From positions 1 through 64,000 of the forward strand of contig JAJDCY010000013.1 of the NCBI GenBank assembly GCA_029260595.1: a stretch of DNA of 64,000 nucleotides, in the 5' to 3' direction. Both the position numbers and the translations under genes were made by a program. Within the stretch, counting starts at the first letter, position 1; each line of letters begins with the position of its first letter. Source of the DNA: Phycisphaeraceae bacterium. GTDB taxonomy: Bacteria > Planctomycetota > Phycisphaerae > Phycisphaerales > Phycisphaeraceae. Under the pieces are notes generated by a model. The model saw only the letters and a list, made by a program, of their open reading frames with translations, made no database searches and was not told where the DNA came from. Shown in pieces: positions 52,722 to 61,848 of this stretch.

Positions 52722-54053
52722 TTATTGGTTCGTCGGGGGAGTTTGTTTGATCGCCTCGAACGCCTGCCACGCGGCGCCGGCGGTTTCGGCGACGGTCTGG
52801 TCGTCGTGGGCGGTGCTGACGAACCAGGTCTCGAACTGGCTTGGAGGTAGCACGACGCCGCGGTCGAGCATGTGATTGAAGAACGATGCGAAGAGGTTCA
52901 TGCGGCAGCGCAGCGCCTGGTTGTAGTTGGTCACGGGCTTGGTTGAGAAGAAGCAGCTGACCATGGACCCGACGCGGTTGGTTACGGTTTTGATTCCGGC
53001 GGCGCCGGCGGCGTTGCGGATGGCGTCGGCGAGCGCGGCGGCGGTGCGATCGAGTTGGTCGTAGACACCGGGTTTTTTGAGCGCGTCGAGTGTGGCGATG
53101 CCGGCGGCCATGGCGAGGGGGTTGCCGCTTAGGGTTCCGGCTTGATAGACGGGGCCATCGGGTGAGACGAGGCGCATTAATTGTTCGCGGCCGCCGTATG
53201 CGGCACAGGGGAGGCCGCCGCCGACGATCTTGCCGAGGCAGGTCAGGTCGGGCGACACGCCGTATAGGTGTTGCGCGCCGCCGTAGGCGACGCGGAAGCC
53301 GGTCATGACTTCATCGAAAACAAGCAGCGCGCCGTGGCGATCGCACAGGTCGCGCAGGCCCGCGAGATACCCGTCGGCTGGGGGGATGCAACCCATGTTC
53401 CCGGCGACGGGCTCGACTAGTACGCAGGCGATCTGATCGCCGTGCTCGGCGAAGGCGGCGACGGTCGCGCCGAGGTCGTTGAACGGGACGATCACGGTGT
53501 CCTGGGTCGCGGCGTGTGGGACGCCGGGCGAGCTGGGGGTGCCGTGGGTTGTCGCGCCGCTGCCGGCGTCGACCAGCAAGGCATCGCTGTGGCCGTGGTA
53601 GCAGCCGGCGCACTTGACGATCTTGTCGCGCTTTGTTGCGGCACGCGCGAGGCGGATGGTGCTCATCACGGCTTCGGTGCCGCTGTTGACGAACCGGATC
53701 AGATCGATGGAGTCGAATGCGTCGACGACCATCGCGGCGAGGCGGGTCTCGGCTTGGGTCGGCATGCCGAACGCAGTGCCCAGGGAGGCTGCGTGGGTGA
53801 TGGCCTCGATCACCGGGTGCGGGGAGTGGCCTAGGATCAGTGGCCCGTAGGCGCCGACGTAGTCGATGTAGGAGTTGCCATCGAGGTCCGTGACGCGGGC
53901 GCCGTGTCCGGATTGGATAGTGATCGGTTCGCGGCCGACGGCTTGATAGGCCCGGACGGGCGAGTTGACGCCGCCGGGCATCACGGCCTGGGCCTGGGCA
54001 AACGCCTGGGTGGACGCCTGATACCGTTTCGCATGGCTGGTGCTTGTGGCCAT
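52722..54053 (-). CDS. hemL: Glutamate-1-semialdehyde 2,1-aminomutase
   Basis: 443 residues. HemL forms 5-aminolevulinate for tetrapyrrole synthesis. Typical motifs: AVMPGGVNSPVRAYQAVG, DYVGAYGPLILGHSPHPV, RFVNSGTEAVMSTIRLAR, CYHGHSDALLV, LLVFDEVMTGFRVAYGG, the PLP lysine in TCLGKIVGGGLPCAAYGG, and YQAGTLSGNPLAMAAG. The start at 54053 (MATSTSHAK) is preferred to an ATG 18 bp upstream. An extended -10, TGCTACACT, ends eight bases before it, and there is no ribosome binding site. It heads a transcript with serA. Confidence 0.95.
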   Translation of the reverse strand: MATSTSHAKRYQASTQAFAQAQAVMPGGVNSPVRAYQAVGREPITIQSGHGARVTDLDGNSYIDYVGAYGPLILGHSPHPVIEAITHAASLGTAFGMPTQAETRLAAMVVDAFDSIDLIRFVNSGTEAVMSTIRLARAATKRDKIVKCAGCYHGHSDALLVDAGSGATTHGTPSSPGVPHAATQDTVIVPFNDLGATVAAFAEHGDQIACVLVEPVAGNMGCIPPADGYLAGLRDLCDRHGALLVFDEVMTGFRVAYGGAQHLYGVSPDLTCLGKIVGGGLPCAAYGGREQLMRLVSPDGPVYQAGTLSGNPLAMAAGIATLDALKKPGVYDQLDRTAAALADAIRNAAGAAGIKTVTNRVGSMVSCFFSTKPVTNYNQALRCRMNLFASFFNHMLDRGVVLPPSQFETWFVSTAHDDQTVAETAGAAWQAFEAIKQTPPTNQ

Positions 54054-54139
54054 AGCGCCACAGTGTAGCAACCCCGCGAGGTGTCCAAAGGCATCCCCAC
54101 CGGGGTTGGGAACGACCGGTGAGCCGGTCGGGGGCGACC

Positions 54140-54167
54140 TTTACAAGCCTAGGTCAGGTGTTATACT
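54140..54167 (+). promoter_or_regulatory. rpsO promoter
   Basis: TTTACA (54140-54145), 16-bp spacer, TATACT (54162-54167) with TGT before the hexamer (extended -10). Start near 54174 gives a leader of about 56 nt, where S15 often regulates its own translation. Confidence 0.55.
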
Positions 54168-54229
54168 CTTGCGTTTGGTGTCGGTAAGGTTCTGTGATTC
54201 ATACCCGTAACCGCGATGAGACCCGCTCG

Positions 54230-54499
54230 ATGACGATTACTGCGAACCGTAAGACCGAGTTGATCAGTGAGTATCGGCGCGACGACCCGGACACCGGCTC
54301 TCCGGAGATCCAGATCGCGCTGCTCACCGAGCGCATCCTCGGTCTGACCGACCACCTGCGATCACACAAACACGACCACGCCTCGCGCCGGGGCCTGCTG
54401 ATGATGGTCAGCAAGCGCAACCGGTTGCTACGCTACCTTGCGCGGACCCAACGCCCGGCTTATCAGGCGTTGATCGGACGACTCGGGCTACGCAAGTAG
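54230..54499 (+). CDS. rpsO: 30S ribosomal protein S15
   Basis: 89 residues, the standard S15 size. Begins MTITANRKTELISEYRRDD; conserved DTGSPEIQIALLTERILGLTDHLRSHKHDHASRRGL and MVSKRNRLLRYL follow. S15 binds 16S rRNA early in 30S assembly. The ATG at 54230 is chosen over an earlier in-frame one at 54194 because it matches the family's N-terminus. Followed by pnp after 246 bp, the order kept in many bacteria. Confidence 0.96.
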   Translation: MTITANRKTELISEYRRDDPDTGSPEIQIALLTERILGLTDHLRSHKHDHASRRGLLMMVSKRNRLLRYLARTQRPAYQALIGRLGLRK

Positions 54500-54745
54500 G
54501 CACCGCAAGAAGTCTGTGCAAGCTGATTCGGATCAAGCCCGGCCGCTTCACCTCCCGATGTGACGGGATCGCCGGGTGCGGACGACAGTAGGCTCGATGC
54601 ACGCATCATTCCAAGTTCAGTGCGTGTGTTAAGCCTCCTGTCTTCTGCACCATGAAACGGTCGGCAACACTGGTACGGGCCGGCCCACACGGGTTGAGCC
54701 CGGTTGTCCGTAACCGTAACCCCTCTATAGAAGGATCGACCCAGC

Positions 54746-56899
54746 ATGGCAGTTACACGAGTAGAACTAGAGCTTGGCGGGCGCACGCTGAGCATTGAGA
54801 CAGGCCATATCGCCAAGCAGGCGGACGGCTCGGTATTGGTTCAGTATGGCGACACGGTGGTGCTCGGGACGGCGGTTCAAGACAGGCCGCGTGCGGGGAT
54901 CGACTTCTTCCCGCTGACGGTGGACTACCGCGAGAAGCTGTCGGCCGCGGGCAAGTTCCCCGGTGGGTTCCGCAAGCGTGAAGGCGCCCCGAACCAGAAA
55001 GAAATCCTCACGATGCGGAACATCGATCGGCCGATCCGACCGCTGTTCCCGAAGGGCTACTACGACGAGGTGCAGATCCAGACCTGGGTCCTCGCGGCCG
55101 ACGGTCAGAACGAGCCCGATGTGCTGGCGGGGATCGCGGCATCGGCGGCATTGTCGATCAGCTCGATCCCGTTTCAGGGGCCGGTTGGGAATGTCCGGGT
55201 CGGGCGGATTGACGGGCAATATGTGATCATGCCGACCGCGGCCCAGGCCGAGTACAGCGATTTGGACATGCTCCTGTGCGGGCACTCGGACGGGCTGAAC
55301 ATGATCGAGGTCGGGGCGAATGAGCTGCCGGAAGACGATGTCGCCGGTGCGATCGAGTTCGGGTTCGAGGCGATCAAGGGGATCGTCGGGATCATCGGCG
55401 ACCTGGTCGCTAAGGTGGGCAAGGAGAAGGTCACCAACCTGATCCTCCCCGCGGATTCGGTCGTCGAAACGGTCAAGGCCAAGCTCACCGAGCCGCTGCG
55501 TGCGGCCAAGACCAGCACGGGCACGAAGCTCGACCGGCAGGAAGCGGTCAAAACCGCGATAAAGAAGTTTGTCGATACCGAGTTCCCGCCGCCCGGCGAC
55601 AGCGCTTCCTACGCCGAACACAAGGCCTGGGAGCAGAACGTCACCGATTCGAAGATGGCGATTCACGACCTCGAAGAAGATCTCACCCGCGAGATCATCC
55701 GTACCGGCAGCCGCACGGACGGGCGAGCGCCGGATCAGTTGCGTGCGATCGAGTGTCTGACGGGTCTGCTGCCGCGTGTGCACGGGTCGGGGTTGTTCAC
55801 CCGTGGTGAGACGCAGGCGTTGGTGACGGTGACGCTTGGGACTTCGCGCGACGAGCAGATTGTCGACGGGCTGGGCGAGGAGTATTCCGAAAAGTTTTAT
55901 CTGCACTACAACTTCCCGCCGTTCTCGGTCGGCGAAGCCAAGCGCATCATGGGACCGGGTCGGCGCGAGATCGGCCACGGGAAGTTGGCTGAGCGTGCGT
56001 TGCAGCCGATCCTGCCGCCGGTTGAAAAGTTCCCCTATACGGTCCGTGCCGTCAGCGACATCATGGAGTCGAACGGGTCATCGAGTATGGCATCGGTCTG
56101 CGGCGGGACGCTGGCGTTGATGGATGCGGGCGTACCGATCACTGCACCGGTCGCGGGCATCAGCATCGGGATGATCAGTGCTGACTCGTCCGGCGGTGAC
56201 GATGTGTACCTCACCGATATTCAGGGCGAGGAAGACCACTTCGGCGACATGGACTTTAAGGTGACCGGGACCCGCGAAGGGATCACGGCGATCCAGCTCG
56301 ACCTGAAGATCCGCGGGCTGAACCTCGATCAGATTAAGAAGACGTTCGTGCTGGCCAAGAAGAACCGTATTGAGATCATCGAGATGATCGAAGCCGAGAT
56401 CGCCGAGCCGCGTGCCGAGCTGAGCAAGCACGCACCGCGGATGCTCTCGACGCATATTCAACCGGACAAGATCGGGCGGCTGATCGGGCCGGGCGGCAAG
56501 ACGATCCGCATGCTCGAAGAGACGACCGGTGCGACGATCACCGTGGAAGAGGACGGAACGGTGTTCCTGTCGGCGGTGGGTTCGGGCAAGGCCGAGAAGG
56601 CGCTCGAAGAAGTCGAGAAGCTGTGTGCCGAAGTCAAGGTCGGGCAGATCTACACCGGTCGTGTGAGCACGGTGAAAGACTTCGGTGCGTTCGTCGAGGT
56701 GATCCCCGGGCAGGACGGGCTGTGCCATATCTCTGAGCTTTCCGACGGGTTCGTCGATAAGGTCAGCGACATCGTCAAGGTCGGCGATACGGTCCGTGTT
56801 AAGGTGCTGCTCATCGATGACCAGGGCCGCGTCAAGCTGTCGCGCAAAGCCGCGATCATCGAGGAAAACGAAGAGGCCACCGTCGGGGCCCAGGACTAG
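54746..56899 (+). CDS. pnp: Polyribonucleotide nucleotidyltransferase (PNPase)
   Basis: 717 residues. Two RNase PH-like domains (GRTLSIETGHIAKQADGSVLV, then DGRAPDQLRAIECLTGLLPRVHGSGLFTRGETQALV in part), FPPFSVGEAKRIMGPGRREIGHG, SIGMISADSSGGDDVYLTDI with the metal-binding Asp residues, a KH domain (IGRLIGPGGKTIRMLEETTG) and an S1 domain (IYTGRVSTVKDFGAFVEVIPG). The enzyme degrades RNA 3' to 5' with phosphate and works with RNase Y in mRNA decay. AAGGA lies before the ATG. The 246-bp gap after rpsO contains GC-rich inverted repeats that may be a pnp autoregulatory leader. Confidence 0.97.
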   Translation: MAVTRVELELGGRTLSIETGHIAKQADGSVLVQYGDTVVLGTAVQDRPRAGIDFFPLTVDYREKLSAAGKFPGGFRKREGAPNQKEILTMRNIDRPIRPLFPKGYYDEVQIQTWVLAADGQNEPDVLAGIAASAALSISSIPFQGPVGNVRVGRIDGQYVIMPTAAQAEYSDLDMLLCGHSDGLNMIEVGANELPEDDVAGAIEFGFEAIKGIVGIIGDLVAKVGKEKVTNLILPADSVVETVKAKLTEPLRAAKTSTGTKLDRQEAVKTAIKKFVDTEFPPPGDSASYAEHKAWEQNVTDSKMAIHDLEEDLTREIIRTGSRTDGRAPDQLRAIECLTGLLPRVHGSGLFTRGETQALVTVTLGTSRDEQIVDGLGEEYSEKFYLHYNFPPFSVGEAKRIMGPGRREIGHGKLAERALQPILPPVEKFPYTVRAVSDIMESNGSSSMASVCGGTLALMDAGVPITAPVAGISIGMISADSSGGDDVYLTDIQGEEDHFGDMDFKVTGTREGITAIQLDLKIRGLNLDQIKKTFVLAKKNRIEIIEMIEAEIAEPRAELSKHAPRMLSTHIQPDKIGRLIGPGGKTIRMLEETTGATITVEEDGTVFLSAVGSGKAEKALEEVEKLCAEVKVGQIYTGRVSTVKDFGAFVEVIPGQDGLCHISELSDGFVDKVSDIVKVGDTVRVKVLLIDDQGRVKLSRKAAIIEENEEATVGAQD

Positions 56900-56933
56900 G
56901 CGTCGCGGCAACCCCTACTTAAAAGTCCACGAA

Positions 56934-56963
56934 GGGCAGGTCGGCGACCTGCCCTTTTTCTTT
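56934..56963 (+). terminator. Rho-independent terminator of pnp
   Basis: GGGCAGGT and ACCTGCCC form a perfect 8-bp stem around CGGCG, followed by TTTTTCTTT, 34 bp after the pnp stop codon. Confidence 0.9.
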
Positions 56964-57030
56964 GCCCTTATGGCGCGGCGAACCGGAGGCCGCGAAGCAG
57001 CCGCCCGCCCGTGGTATCCTCGATCGCAAG

Positions 57031-57921
57031 ATGACGTGGTTCTGGATCGGACTCGGTGTGGGGGTGTTGCTCACGATTCCGTTGGCTGCGGTCGCGGCCA
57101 ACCGGGCGGCGCAGCGGGTGCGCCGATTGTCTGAACGGGCGCGGTCGGCCGAGCGGCTGGCGGGGCTGGGTGCGCTGACCGGCGGGCTCGCCCACGAGAT
57201 CAAGAACCCGCTCTCGACCGTCGGGCTGAACATCCAATTGATCGAAGAAGACCTGGAGGAGTTGGCGCAGGCGATCCCGGCGGACGCGCCGGCACACGAT
57301 CAATTGGGGCGAGTTCAACGCCGCTTCGAGTCGCTGTCGCGCGAGACGCAACGCCTGCGCACGATCCTCGAAGACTTTCTGCGGTTCGCCGGGCGCGTCA
57401 AGCTCGATCGCACCCCCACCGACCTGAACGCCCTGGTCGGTGAGTTGGCCGACTTTTTCGCGCCCCAGGCGCAGGCGGGCAATGTGAACCTGCGGACCCA
57501 ACTATCGCCGCAACCGCCGCTGGCACGCATCGACGCGGGCCTGATGAAACAGGCGGTGCTCAATCTTTTGATCAACGCGACGCAGGCGATGACCGAGGCG
57601 CGCGATGCGGGCAAGCCGCACGGCGGGTGCGACGAGTTGATCGTGCGGACTGAGCGGATCGGCGTGCTCCGCGGCGACGAGGTTCGCATCCATGTGACTG
57701 ATACCGGGCCGGGCATCGCAGCCGATGAGATCGACAGAGTGCTACAGCCTTACTTCTCGACCAAGCGTGGTGGGACGGGGCTTGGGCTGCCGACGGCTCG
57801 GCGGATCGTTGAGGAACACGGCGGGACGTTGGCGGTGCATTCGGAGACCGGGCGCGGGACCGATTTCACGATCTCGATTCCGCTAAGCAAGCCTGATGAT
57901 GGTCCGTCGGATGCCGGGTAG
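57031..57921 (+). CDS. NtrB-like sensor histidine kinase
   Basis: 296 residues from the ATG at 57031 (MTWFWIGLGVGVLLTIPLAAVAANRA), which is one membrane helix. HisKA with His55 in LGALTGGLAHEIKNPLSTVGLNIQ, then HATPase_c with NLLINATQAM, VTDTGPGIAADEIDRVLQPYFSTKRGGTGLGL. The HEIKNPL box and the small size are typical of NtrB/AtoS-type kinases that signal to sigma-54 activators. No response regulator gene is beside it (the next gene, purF, is convergent), so it is an orphan. There is no extra sensory domain, so input may come through the helix or a partner. Confidence 0.88.
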   Translation: MTWFWIGLGVGVLLTIPLAAVAANRAAQRVRRLSERARSAERLAGLGALTGGLAHEIKNPLSTVGLNIQLIEEDLEELAQAIPADAPAHDQLGRVQRRFESLSRETQRLRTILEDFLRFAGRVKLDRTPTDLNALVGELADFFAPQAQAGNVNLRTQLSPQPPLARIDAGLMKQAVLNLLINATQAMTEARDAGKPHGGCDELIVRTERIGVLRGDEVRIHVTDTGPGIAADEIDRVLQPYFSTKRGGTGLGLPTARRIVEEHGGTLAVHSETGRGTDFTISIPLSKPDDGPSDAG

Positions 57922-57935
57922 CGGGCGGCGGAGCG

Positions 57936-59348
57936 CTAAGTGAACATCTTGTATTGGTTGCGTTCGAGGTCGAGTTTGTTGACCTGCTTATCAACGCTGA
58001 TCCGGTAGTCACCGCTGAAGCAGGCCGTGCAGTACTCGCCCGGCGGGCGCGAGACGCAGCCAAGCATCCCCTCAAGCGACAGAAAATGCAGGCTGTCGAC
58101 CGCGAGGAAATCGCGGATCTCCTCGACACTCCGTTGGTTCGCGATCAACTGGCTTGGGTCGGGGAAATCGACACCGAAGTAACAGGCGTGGCGGATCGGC
58201 GGGCAACTGATCCGCAGGTGGATTTCCTTGGCACCAGCGCGCCGAAGCTGGGCCATCTTCCCGCGGGTTGTCGTGCCGCGAACGATCGAGTCATCAACAA
58301 CAATCAGCCGCTTGCCGGACACGACATCGGGCACGGCGTTGAGCTTGATCTGGACCGCGGTGTCGCGCTGCTTCTGCGTCGGGCGGATGAAGGTTCGGCC
58401 GACATAGCGATTCGGGACGATCCCCTCGCGGTACGGGATCTCACTCGCCCGTGCATAGCCCAAGGCGGCTGACCGACCGGAGTCGGGCATGGGGATCACG
58501 CAATCCGCTTCGACGGGTGCTTCGCGGGCGAGCACCTCGCCCAGCCGCTCGCGCACGATCTGTACCGTGTCGCCGAACACACTGGAACTGGGGTTGGCAA
58601 AGTAAACGTGCTCGAAGATGCAGTGGGCGGGCACCTGTGACTCGGCGAACCGGCGGGTTGAGACGCCGTTGTCGCTGAGCGTGACGATCTCACCCGGGAG
58701 GACCTCGCGCACCATGGTGGCGCCGATGGCGTCGAGCGCGACTGTTTCACTTGCGACGCAGTCGTACCCGTCGTCGGTTTTCCCGAGCACCAATGGCCGC
58801 CAACCCCAGGGGTCGCGCACCGCTTCGATGCGATCGGCGAACAGAAAAACCAGCGAGTAGGCGCCCTGCAGGTGCAGCAGTGATTCGGCTAACGGGTCGT
58901 CCTTGGACAGGTGGTGCGACGCCAGCAGGTGCGTGATGACCTCGGTATCGGTCGAGGTGTGAAAGATGTGCCCGCGGGTCTCGTAGTCGCGGCGCAGGCG
59001 GGCGGCGTTGACGAGATTTCCGTTGTGCGCGACGGCGACCTGCCCGCCGATGTATTCTTCGAGCAGCGGTTGTGCGTTGCATGCACGGCTGGACCCGGTC
59101 GTCGAGTAGCGGTTGTGGCCGATACCGGCGTTGCCGGCGAGTTTGTCCAGAATAGTTTCGTTGAATACCTCGGGCACGAGGCCCATGCCGACGTGGGCGC
59201 CCAGACGCGATCCGTTGCTGACCGCGATGCCGGCTGACTCCTGGCCGCGGTGTTGCTGCGCGAATAAGGCTGTGTACACCCGGTGGGCGCTGTCGCTTGG
59301 CCCCCAGACCCCGAACACACCACACTTGTCTTTCGCTTCACGGGCCAT
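57936..59348 (-). CDS. purF: Amidophosphoribosyltransferase
   Basis: 470 residues from the ATG at 59348; the nucleophilic cysteine is residue 9 (MAREAKDKC), giving an eight-residue propeptide as in the Bacillus type. N-terminal glutaminase: HRGQESAGIAVSNG, GNAGIGHNRYSTTGSS, VAVAHNGNLVNA. PRPP-binding: KRLIVVDDSIVRGTTTRGKM. The CxxC in GEYCTACFSGDY, with earlier cysteines, is the 4Fe-4S-binding pattern of that type. It performs the first step of purine synthesis. Tail-to-tail with the NtrB-like gene (14 bp). Confidence 0.96.
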   Translation of the reverse strand: MAREAKDKCGVFGVWGPSDSAHRVYTALFAQQHRGQESAGIAVSNGSRLGAHVGMGLVPEVFNETILDKLAGNAGIGHNRYSTTGSSRACNAQPLLEEYIGGQVAVAHNGNLVNAARLRRDYETRGHIFHTSTDTEVITHLLASHHLSKDDPLAESLLHLQGAYSLVFLFADRIEAVRDPWGWRPLVLGKTDDGYDCVASETVALDAIGATMVREVLPGEIVTLSDNGVSTRRFAESQVPAHCIFEHVYFANPSSSVFGDTVQIVRERLGEVLAREAPVEADCVIPMPDSGRSAALGYARASEIPYREGIVPNRYVGRTFIRPTQKQRDTAVQIKLNAVPDVVSGKRLIVVDDSIVRGTTTRGKMAQLRRAGAKEIHLRISCPPIRHACYFGVDFPDPSQLIANQRSVEEIRDFLAVDSLHFLSLEGMLGCVSRPPGEYCTACFSGDYRISVDKQVNKLDLERNQYKMFT

Positions 59349-59468
59349 ATCGGGGGTCACGCACGCGGTGGGTCTGGGTCGGGCAAGCCGTCGGACAGGC
59401 AAGGAACCGTAGCGGGCGGCTGACGGGGGGTCAAACGGTTGCGCAGATCTATGGGGTGGGACGGCGTT

Positions 59469-59846
59469 CTAACCGCAGGGGGCGGTATCGGCGGGCGTAA
59501 AATAATGAGCTTCGAGGAACCGCGCGACGTAGTCGATGATGCTCATGGCCTGTGGGATCTGCGGGTTGGTGGTCTGGCCCATCGGCTCGAAGCGCATTCC
59601 TTTGAATCGCAGGACGGCTTCGTCCAGCGGGAGTCCGAATTGCAATGCGAGGCTGAAGGCGCGGCAAAAGCCCTGGATCAAGCCGCTGAGGGTCGAGCCC
59701 TCTTTGGACATTTTGATGAAGATCTCGCCCGGGCTGCCGTCGTCGAAGAGGCCGATGGTCAGGTAGCCTTCGTGCCCGGCGATCTGGAACTTGTGCGTCA
59801 GCGATGTCCGGGTGGTGGGTAGGGTCAGTCTGGTGTCACTTACCAC
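59469..59846 (-). CDS. Stand-alone class II ribonucleotide reductase C-terminal (TSCPD-like) module
   Basis: 125 residues from a GTG at 59846 with GAGGGAC about 12 bases upstream; no ATG is available in the conserved part. The sequence HKFQIAGHEGYLTIGLFDD, GSPGEIFIKMSKEGSTLSGL, FCRAFSLALQFGLPLDEAV and FKGMRFEPMGQTTNPQIPQA closely resembles the C-terminal TSCPD region of vitamin B12-dependent NrdJ, but the catalytic barrel is absent and the usual cysteine-rich redox tail is reduced to one Cys next to the C-terminus. It could be a detached subunit, as in split NrdJa/NrdJb systems, or a regulator of the reductase. The catalytic gene is not in this window. Confidence 0.82.
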   Translation of the reverse strand: MVSDTRLTLPTTRTSLTHKFQIAGHEGYLTIGLFDDGSPGEIFIKMSKEGSTLSGLIQGFCRAFSLALQFGLPLDEAVLRFKGMRFEPMGQTTNPQIPQAMSIIDYVARFLEAHYFTPADTAPCG

Positions 59847-60015
59847 GGCGTGGGTGTCCCTCGCGATTGGCGGGATGAGGCGTGGCGACGGGTAGCCACG
59901 GGAGGATCGTAATCTTCGCGGGGTCGAAACACCAACGAGGCCGGGGGCGGGTGTGGTGGGGGTAGGCGAGGTGTGCGGTTGGTCGTGCCTGGTGTGGGAA
60001 GTAGACTCGCGATCC

Positions 60016-61179
60016 GTGGTGAACGGCAAGAAAAAAAATATCAGCGGGGACAGGGCCGGTGGTCGGCTGGAGGATTCCGGGGTTACCAGGCGCCGGCGTC
60101 GGGGCCTGCTGGGGTGGTATCGCAAGCACTTTCGCGCGTTGCCGTGGCGCGTTGAACCGGGGCGCGGGCGTGCGCCGGGAAGCCGGAAGCAGCACCCGAA
60201 TCCGTACCATGTCCTGGTTAGCGAAGCGATGCTGCAGCAGACGCAGGTCGCCACGGTGATTGATTACTTTAAGCGGTTTGTCGACGAGTTCTCGACGATC
60301 CAAGCTCTGGCCGATGCCGATGAACAGGGGGTGCTGCGTGCGTGGCAGGGGCTCGGGTACTACCGGCGGGCACGCAACCTGCACGCGGCGGCGCGGCGGA
60401 TCGTTGAAGATCATGCGGGCCAAATCCCCGACAGTGTCGATGCGCTGCTATCGCTGCCGGGCGTTGGTCGATACACGGCGGGGGCGATCACGTCGATCGC
60501 GTATGGGCAGCGCGTCCCGGTGGTCGACGGCAATGTCGCGCGCGTGCTCGCCCGTTGGCACGGGATCAGCGAGGCGGTCGACACGACGCCGGTTATTAAG
60601 AAGCTGTGGCAACTCGCCGGGCACCATGTGCCTAAGTCTCGCCCCGGGGATTTCAACCAGGCTGTGATGGAGTTGGGCGCGCTGGTCTGTCGCCCGGGCG
60701 TGCCCGATTGCGGGGCGTGCCCGGTGGCTCGCGACTGTCACGCGCACCAGACCGGGCAAGCATCAGCACTCCCGGTGCTCACGAAGAAGGCCGCGCCGAA
60801 GAAGGTCACCCACCACACGCTGGCAGTGCGCCACGGGCGACGGTACCTGTTCGTGCAGCGCCCGGAGAAGGGCTTGTGGTCAAAGATGTGGGAGTTGCCG
60901 ACGGCGGAGCGCCTGGCGGGTCGGCCCGGCGGCGATCAACTGTGCGCCTGGGCCGATCGGCAACTTGGCTTACGCATTGACTCGCCCCGTCGGGTCAGCG
61001 GCTTCACACACCAGACCACACACCGCCGGATTGATTTCGTCATCTGGACGGCGACCGCGAAAAGCAGCATGAACACCAAAGGTGAGTGGCGAGCACTAGG
61101 CCGACTCAACGACCTGCCACTGGCCAAACCGCAGACCCGTGCGATCGCCGCGATCCAGGCTGACGAGATCACCGACTAA
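60016..61179 (+). CDS. mutY: A/G-specific adenine glycosylase MutY
   Basis: 387 residues from a GTG at 60016; the start is uncertain (GTG also at 60019, ATG at 59953). MutY removes adenine paired with 8-oxoguanine. Motifs: LPWRVEP, PYHVLVSEAMLQQTQVATVI (catalytic Glu), the helix-hairpin-helix LLSLPGVGRYTAGAITSIA, VPVVDGNVARVLAR (catalytic Asp), and the 4Fe-4S loop CRPGVPDCGACPVARDC (C-x6-C-x2-C-x5-C). A C-terminal NUDIX-like domain for 8-oxoG recognition follows (KGLWSKMWELPTAERL, VSGFTHQTTHRRIDFVIW). There is a short basic insertion before the catalytic region. Confidence 0.93.
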   Translation: MVNGKKKNISGDRAGGRLEDSGVTRRRRRGLLGWYRKHFRALPWRVEPGRGRAPGSRKQHPNPYHVLVSEAMLQQTQVATVIDYFKRFVDEFSTIQALADADEQGVLRAWQGLGYYRRARNLHAAARRIVEDHAGQIPDSVDALLSLPGVGRYTAGAITSIAYGQRVPVVDGNVARVLARWHGISEAVDTTPVIKKLWQLAGHHVPKSRPGDFNQAVMELGALVCRPGVPDCGACPVARDCHAHQTGQASALPVLTKKAAPKKVTHHTLAVRHGRRYLFVQRPEKGLWSKMWELPTAERLAGRPGGDQLCAWADRQLGLRIDSPRRVSGFTHQTTHRRIDFVIWTATAKSSMNTKGEWRALGRLNDLPLAKPQTRAIAAIQADEITD

Positions 61180-61348
61180 CGGGCACAAAAACCCGCACGC
61201 GGTGGGTACGATTATTTAGTTGTGTTTACTTGCGTCTAGTGCCTTCTCAACGCGATCGCCGCGTTTCATGCTGAGCGGAACCCGCTCCCTTACGGTCGCG
61301 GCTCGTTGTGGAGCCGCTACGGTTGAACTCGGTCTGCTCTAGTGAGGC

Positions 61349-61846
61349 CTAGGCCTCTTCGAAATGCTTTTGGACAAACGCGGTGACTCGTCGTGGGCCT
61401 AGGATGCCGACCACGTTCTCATCCAGATCGAGGATCGGGATATGGCGGAAGCCGCTGACGGCCATGAGGTTCATGGCTTGGGCGGGCGAGTCGGTCTCGT
61501 AGACCGAAACGGGGTTGGGTGTCATCACGTCGCGTACGGGGCCGTCTTTGATCTGCTCGTACTGCTCGGCGACTTTGTTGAGGATGTCGCGTTCGGAGAA
61601 GATCCCGACGAGCTTATCGCCCTCGGTGACGACCAGGCAGGCGATCCCGATCTTGTCCATGAGGCGCATGGTTTCTTCGACGCTGGTGCCGGGGTCGATC
61701 GCGAGGAAGGGCTTGATCTCCATCTCGGTGATGTCGCTCTCGCACAGCGATCGCTCGAGCTCGTCGGCGTACGTAGCGGGGCTGTAATCCTTGAGCGGAT
61801 CCTGGTACTCGCCCTCCTGTGTTCCACGACGCTTACGCCTAACCAC
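61349..61846 (-). CDS. CBS-domain pair protein, copy 2
   Basis: 165 residues. A charged N-terminal stretch (VRRKRRGTQEGEYQDPLKDY) leads into two CBS domains: FLAIDPGTSVEETMRLMDKIGIACLVVTEGDKLVGIFSERDIL and MTPNPVSVYETDSPAQAMNLM with GFRHIPILDLDENVVGILGP. CBS pairs bind adenine nucleotides and act as energy or ionic sensors. It is encoded two bases after the other CBS gene, so the two are surely translated together and may form one heteromeric sensor. Target unknown. Confidence 0.88.
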   Translation of the reverse strand: MVRRKRRGTQEGEYQDPLKDYSPATYADELERSLCESDITEMEIKPFLAIDPGTSVEETMRLMDKIGIACLVVTEGDKLVGIFSERDILNKVAEQYEQIKDGPVRDVMTPNPVSVYETDSPAQAMNLMAVSGFRHIPILDLDENVVGILGPRRVTAFVQKHFEEA

Positions 61847-61848
61847 GC

